From Streptomyces cirratus (GTDB lineage: Bacteria; Actinomycetota; Actinomycetes; Streptomycetales; Streptomycetaceae): 64,000 bases of DNA. Where the stretch lies: contig NZ_BMVP01000017.1 of the NCBI RefSeq assembly GCF_014650775.1, positions 59,497 to 123,496 on the forward strand, read 5' to 3'. Made by a program: the position numbers and the translations under genes. The notes under the pieces were generated by a model that saw nothing but the letters and a program-made list of their open reading frames with translations, made no database searches and was not told where the DNA came from. Below, in pieces: positions 61,653 through 64,000 of this stretch (its first letter is position 1; every line of letters begins with the position of its first letter).

Positions 61653-61654
61653 CC

Positions 61655-63298
61655 ATGCCCGACCCACGACGTACGGACCCACCCGCACGCCCCGGCGGCA
61701 TCCCCGACGGAGTCCTGGTCGGCCTCCTGGCCTTCCTCCTCGGCCTGGCCGTCCTCATCTGGTCCGCCACCGGCCTCGCCGCCCTCCTCTCCAAGGGCGC
61801 CTGGCCGGACACGGTCACCTTCACCCACACCCCGGGGGCCATCCGCGCCCTGATAACAGAACCCCACGACCTCGCCGGGGCGTGGCCGGACACCAACCCC
61901 ACCGCCCTCTCCGGCTGGGGCCTGTTCTGGGGCCTGTTCATCGGCCAGCTCCTGATCCTCCTGGTGCTCACCATCTTCACCCTGGGTGTCATCACCCGCG
62001 CCAAGTCCCGCGCCCAAAAGCCCACCGACCCCCCGCCCACATCCGAGGCCGCGCCGTCGAATCCAGCCCCGCCGGCGTTTGAGGCGCGGGGGTCTGGGGG
62101 CAGCGCCCCCGGCAACGCCGCCGCACCGACAACCCTCCCGGCCCCACCCACACACGAGGCCGCGCCGCCACCTCCAGCCCCGCCGGCGTTTGAGGCGCAG
62201 AGCCCTGGGGGCAGCGCCCCCAGCAACGCCGCCGCACCGACAACCCTCCCGGCCCCACCCACACACGAGGCCGCGCCGCCACCTCCAGCCCCGCCGGCGT
62301 TTGAGGCGCAGAGCCCTGGGGGCAGCGCCCCCGGCAACACCACCGCACCGGCCACCCTCCCGGCCCCGCGCCTCGCCTACGCCCCACCCCCCACCCGCCA
62401 CACCACGGCAAAGGCCGCCCTCGCCGCAATCACCGGCCCCGCCCTCGTCATCACCTCCGCCCCCACCCTCTGGGCCACGACCAAAGACGCCCGCGCCAAG
62501 ATCGGCCCCGTCCTCCTCTACGACCCCTCCCACCTCTGCGACACCCCGTCCCGCATGCACTGGAACCCCACCACCGGCTGCGCCGACCGAGACACCGCCG
62601 CCGCCCGCGCCACCGCCCTGCTGGCTCCCGTCCGCCCCACGGCCCGCATGGACGCCGCCATCGCCGAAACCGCCGAAACGCTCCTCCGCAGCTGGCTCCA
62701 CGCCGCGGCCCTCGACGACCGCCCCTTCAAGCAGCTCCACCGCTGGGCCCAAGGCACCAACGCCCAGGATCCGGTCCGCATCCTCCGCACCCACCCCCGG
62801 GCCACCCCCGGCGCCGCCGGCGAACTCGAAAGCGCCCTCACCGCCCACCCCGAACGCCGCGAGCAGGCCCAGCACTTGACGGCCCGCGCCCTCTCCTGCC
62901 TCAGCTCGGTCCACATCCGTGACGCGTGCAATCCCAATCGAACGGATTCGCTGACCCTGGCATCGTTCGTCACCGAGGGGGGAACCCTCTACGTGGTGGG
63001 CGAACCCCTGGAAGACCCCCGTACCCACCCGGGTGCGATGCCCTTGCTGACCGCACTCGCCGCGAGCGTGGTCGAGCACGGCCGTCGCATGGCTGCAAGG
63101 TCATCCCACGGTCGGCTCGACCCACCACTCGCCCTCATCCTGGACGACGTCGCCGCGGTCGCCCCCATCCCACAGCTCCCCGAGCTGCTCCAGGACGACA
63201 CGCTCCCCCTCCTCGCGCTCTGCCGGAGCAGGGAACAGGCCCGCGCCCGCTGGCCGGAAGCCGCCGAGTTCACTCCGGCCGGCCCCCACCACCGCTGA
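61655..63298 (+). CDS. VirD4/TraG-like coupling protein with degenerate P-loop
   Basis: 547 aa, starting two bases after the ATPase stop. Two membrane helices (about 20-45 and 87-113) are followed by a Pro/Ala-rich region (about 135-240) made of three 37-residue repeats, then a cytoplasmic ATPase-like domain. At the expected Walker A site I see only PPPTRHTTAKAALAAITGP, not GxxxxGK(T/S). The following VVLL-type strand (IGPVLLYDPSH) and a Walker B-like LALILDDVA (Asp497) remain. It probably recruits cargo rather than pumping it, or works with the VirB4 ATPase. Confidence 0.72.
   Translation: MPDPRRTDPPARPGGIPDGVLVGLLAFLLGLAVLIWSATGLAALLSKGAWPDTVTFTHTPGAIRALITEPHDLAGAWPDTNPTALSGWGLFWGLFIGQLLILLVLTIFTLGVITRAKSRAQKPTDPPPTSEAAPSNPAPPAFEARGSGGSAPGNAAAPTTLPAPPTHEAAPPPPAPPAFEAQSPGGSAPSNAAAPTTLPAPPTHEAAPPPPAPPAFEAQSPGGSAPGNTTAPATLPAPRLAYAPPPTRHTTAKAALAAITGPALVITSAPTLWATTKDARAKIGPVLLYDPSHLCDTPSRMHWNPTTGCADRDTAAARATALLAPVRPTARMDAAIAETAETLLRSWLHAAALDDRPFKQLHRWAQGTNAQDPVRILRTHPRATPGAAGELESALTAHPERREQAQHLTARALSCLSSVHIRDACNPNRTDSLTLASFVTEGGTLYVVGEPLEDPRTHPGAMPLLTALAASVVEHGRRMAARSSHGRLDPPLALILDDVAAVAPIPQLPELLQDDTLPLLALCRSREQARARWPEAAEFTPAGPHHR
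62063..62365 (+). repeat. Three in-frame 111-bp repeats inside the VirD4-like gene
   Basis: Units start at 62063, 62174 and 62285 (111 bases, 37 codons apart). Each opens with ccagccccgccggcgtttga followed by ggcgc, which is the core of the intergenic palindromic repeat, here read as PAPPAFEA. The third unit decays after about 80 bases. Confidence 0.9.
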
Positions 63299-63309
63299 CC
63301 GCGGCGCCG

Positions 63310-63876
63310 CTATCCCCGCCCGGGCCTCTGGAACACGTACTCCCGCTCCATCGCCCCGCCCGCATCACCCGGCATCGGCACGGTCACCCCACTCGCCCGG
63401 AACCCGAACCGCCGGTAGAACGCCTCGGCCCGCGCGTTCTCCTCGTGCACGAACAGCCGTACGCGCTCCACCGCCGGGTCCTCCAGCGACCACGCCCACT
63501 CCAGCGCGGTCTGGAACAACGCCTCGGTCAGCCCGCTACCCCGCTGCTCGGCCCGCACGAACACACCCACCAGGTGCCCCTGCTCCTGCTCGACCACCTC
63601 ACCGAAGTAGTCCGGCACGCCGGCCGCTTCGATCAGCAGCGTCACCGACCCGTTCCACTGCCCGTCAGCCGCCTCCGCTATGAACTGCCGCGCGCCCCGG
63701 CCCCCACTCGCCCGCTCCGTCCGCCCCTGCCAGAACTCGTCGGGCTGGGCCTCGGCCTGCTCCGCCGTCTCGAGGAAGGCAATGGCCGCCGCCGGATCCC
63801 GCAACGCGAGAAGCCGGAGCTCCTTCGCCTTCTTCCACTCGTCGCCCCGTACGGGACGTATCACGTGTCCGTTCAT
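63310..63876 (-). CDS. GNAT-family N-acetyltransferase
   Basis: 188 aa. RimI-like GNAT: motif A in LVGVFVRAEQRGSGLTEALFQ and motif B in VRLFVHEENARAEAFYRRFGF. Substrate unknown. It converges on the VirD4-like gene, 11 bases between stops. Confidence 0.87.
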   Translation of the reverse strand: MNGHVIRPVRGDEWKKAKELRLLALRDPAAAIAFLETAEQAEAQPDEFWQGRTERASGGRGARQFIAEAADGQWNGSVTLLIEAAGVPDYFGEVVEQEQGHLVGVFVRAEQRGSGLTEALFQTALEWAWSLEDPAVERVRLFVHEENARAEAFYRRFGFRASGVTVPMPGDAGGAMEREYVFQRPGRG

Positions 63877-63954
63877 AACAGCGGATCCAACCACGCCCGT
63901 CCGCACCACCGCACCCGTAATTCCGCGGGCCGGTAAACGCTGGTGAACGCAGAA

Positions 63955-63994
63955 AAGCCCCGCACCGAACCCATGAAGGGCTGGTGCGGGGCTT
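63955..63994 (-). terminator. Hairpin terminator for a gene beyond the right edge
   Basis: aagccccgcacc (63955-63966) pairs perfectly with ggtgcggggctt (63983-63994). On the minus strand it is followed by TTTT, so it would end a leftward transcript entering from outside. Confidence 0.75.
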
Positions 63995-64000
63995 CCCGCA

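Noticed and set aside
52864..63298. Integrative conjugative element
   Set aside because: No integrase, excisionase, relaxase or direct-repeat att sites seen, and flanking genes look like core chromosome; kept as a T4SS-like cluster instead.

Overview
The window is very GC-rich, with strong G/C bias at third codon positions. It holds Streptomyces-type genes: PhoR-PhoP, GlnR, Nur, RsiG, mycothiol genes mshA and mshD, and DUF2516/DUF3099/DUF1416 proteins. The gene order matches what I remember of the S. coelicolor core chromosome around SCO4126-SCO4230, read from high to low numbers. I could not check this, and I do not name a species. I saw no tRNA, rRNA, transposase, integrase or CRISPR array.

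Layout. 1-9.5 kb: the phosphate two-component system phoR-phoP (phoP cut by the window edge), divergent phoU with a PHO box between them, a Cys-rich small protein, gpmA, an MFS transporter, mshA with a YbjN-family gene, a methyltransferase and a secreted NlpC/P60 hydrolase. 9.6-17.5 kb: mostly regulators, namely a receiver-PP2C phosphatase, an XRE regulator with a perfect palindrome upstream, a MerR regulator divergent from a DUF4188 gene across two tandem palindromes, a short AraC regulator next to a VOC protein, and RsiG, the c-di-GMP-responsive anti-sigma factor for WhiG. 17.5-27.7 kb: dtd, ygfZ, nur, a nitrobindin-like protein, three overlapping genes for anchored proteins, and a sulfurtransferase operon preceded by a cysteine-containing leader peptide. 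28-36 kb: glnR, a LacI regulator, a DegP-like protease followed by a two-component system, a PI-PLC-like protein, and a TetR/hydrolase pair. 36-49.5 kb: a phosphate block with a secreted 5'-nucleotidase, mshD, ppk overlapping a CHAD gene, pstSCAB behind a strong PHO box array, and a convergent pit/DUF47 pair. 49.6-52.7 kb: CsoR, a lipoprotein, small proteins and a PAP2 phosphatase. 52.8-63.3 kb: a cluster resembling the channel, ATPases and wall hydrolase of a Gram-positive type IV secretion system, with no relaxase or integrase visible.

How the genes fit together. Phosphate is the main theme: sensing (PhoR/PhoP/PhoU), high-affinity uptake (Pst), low-affinity uptake (Pit), storage (Ppk with a polyphosphate-binding CHAD protein) and scavenging (nucleotidase) all lie within 50 kb, and PHO boxes can be read by eye at phoRP/phoU and pstS. 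Mycothiol synthesis is represented by its first (mshA) and last (mshD) steps. Many genes have a TAnnnT -10 hexamer 6-8 bases before ATG/GTG, which suggests leaderless transcripts.

The least explained parts are the relaxase-free T4SS-like cluster, whose VirD4-like protein lacks a recognisable Walker A, and a family of GC-rich palindromic repeats. The repeats form intergenic arrays (30.1 kb, 42.9 kb, 51.9 kb) and also three in-frame 37-residue units inside that same VirD4-like gene.
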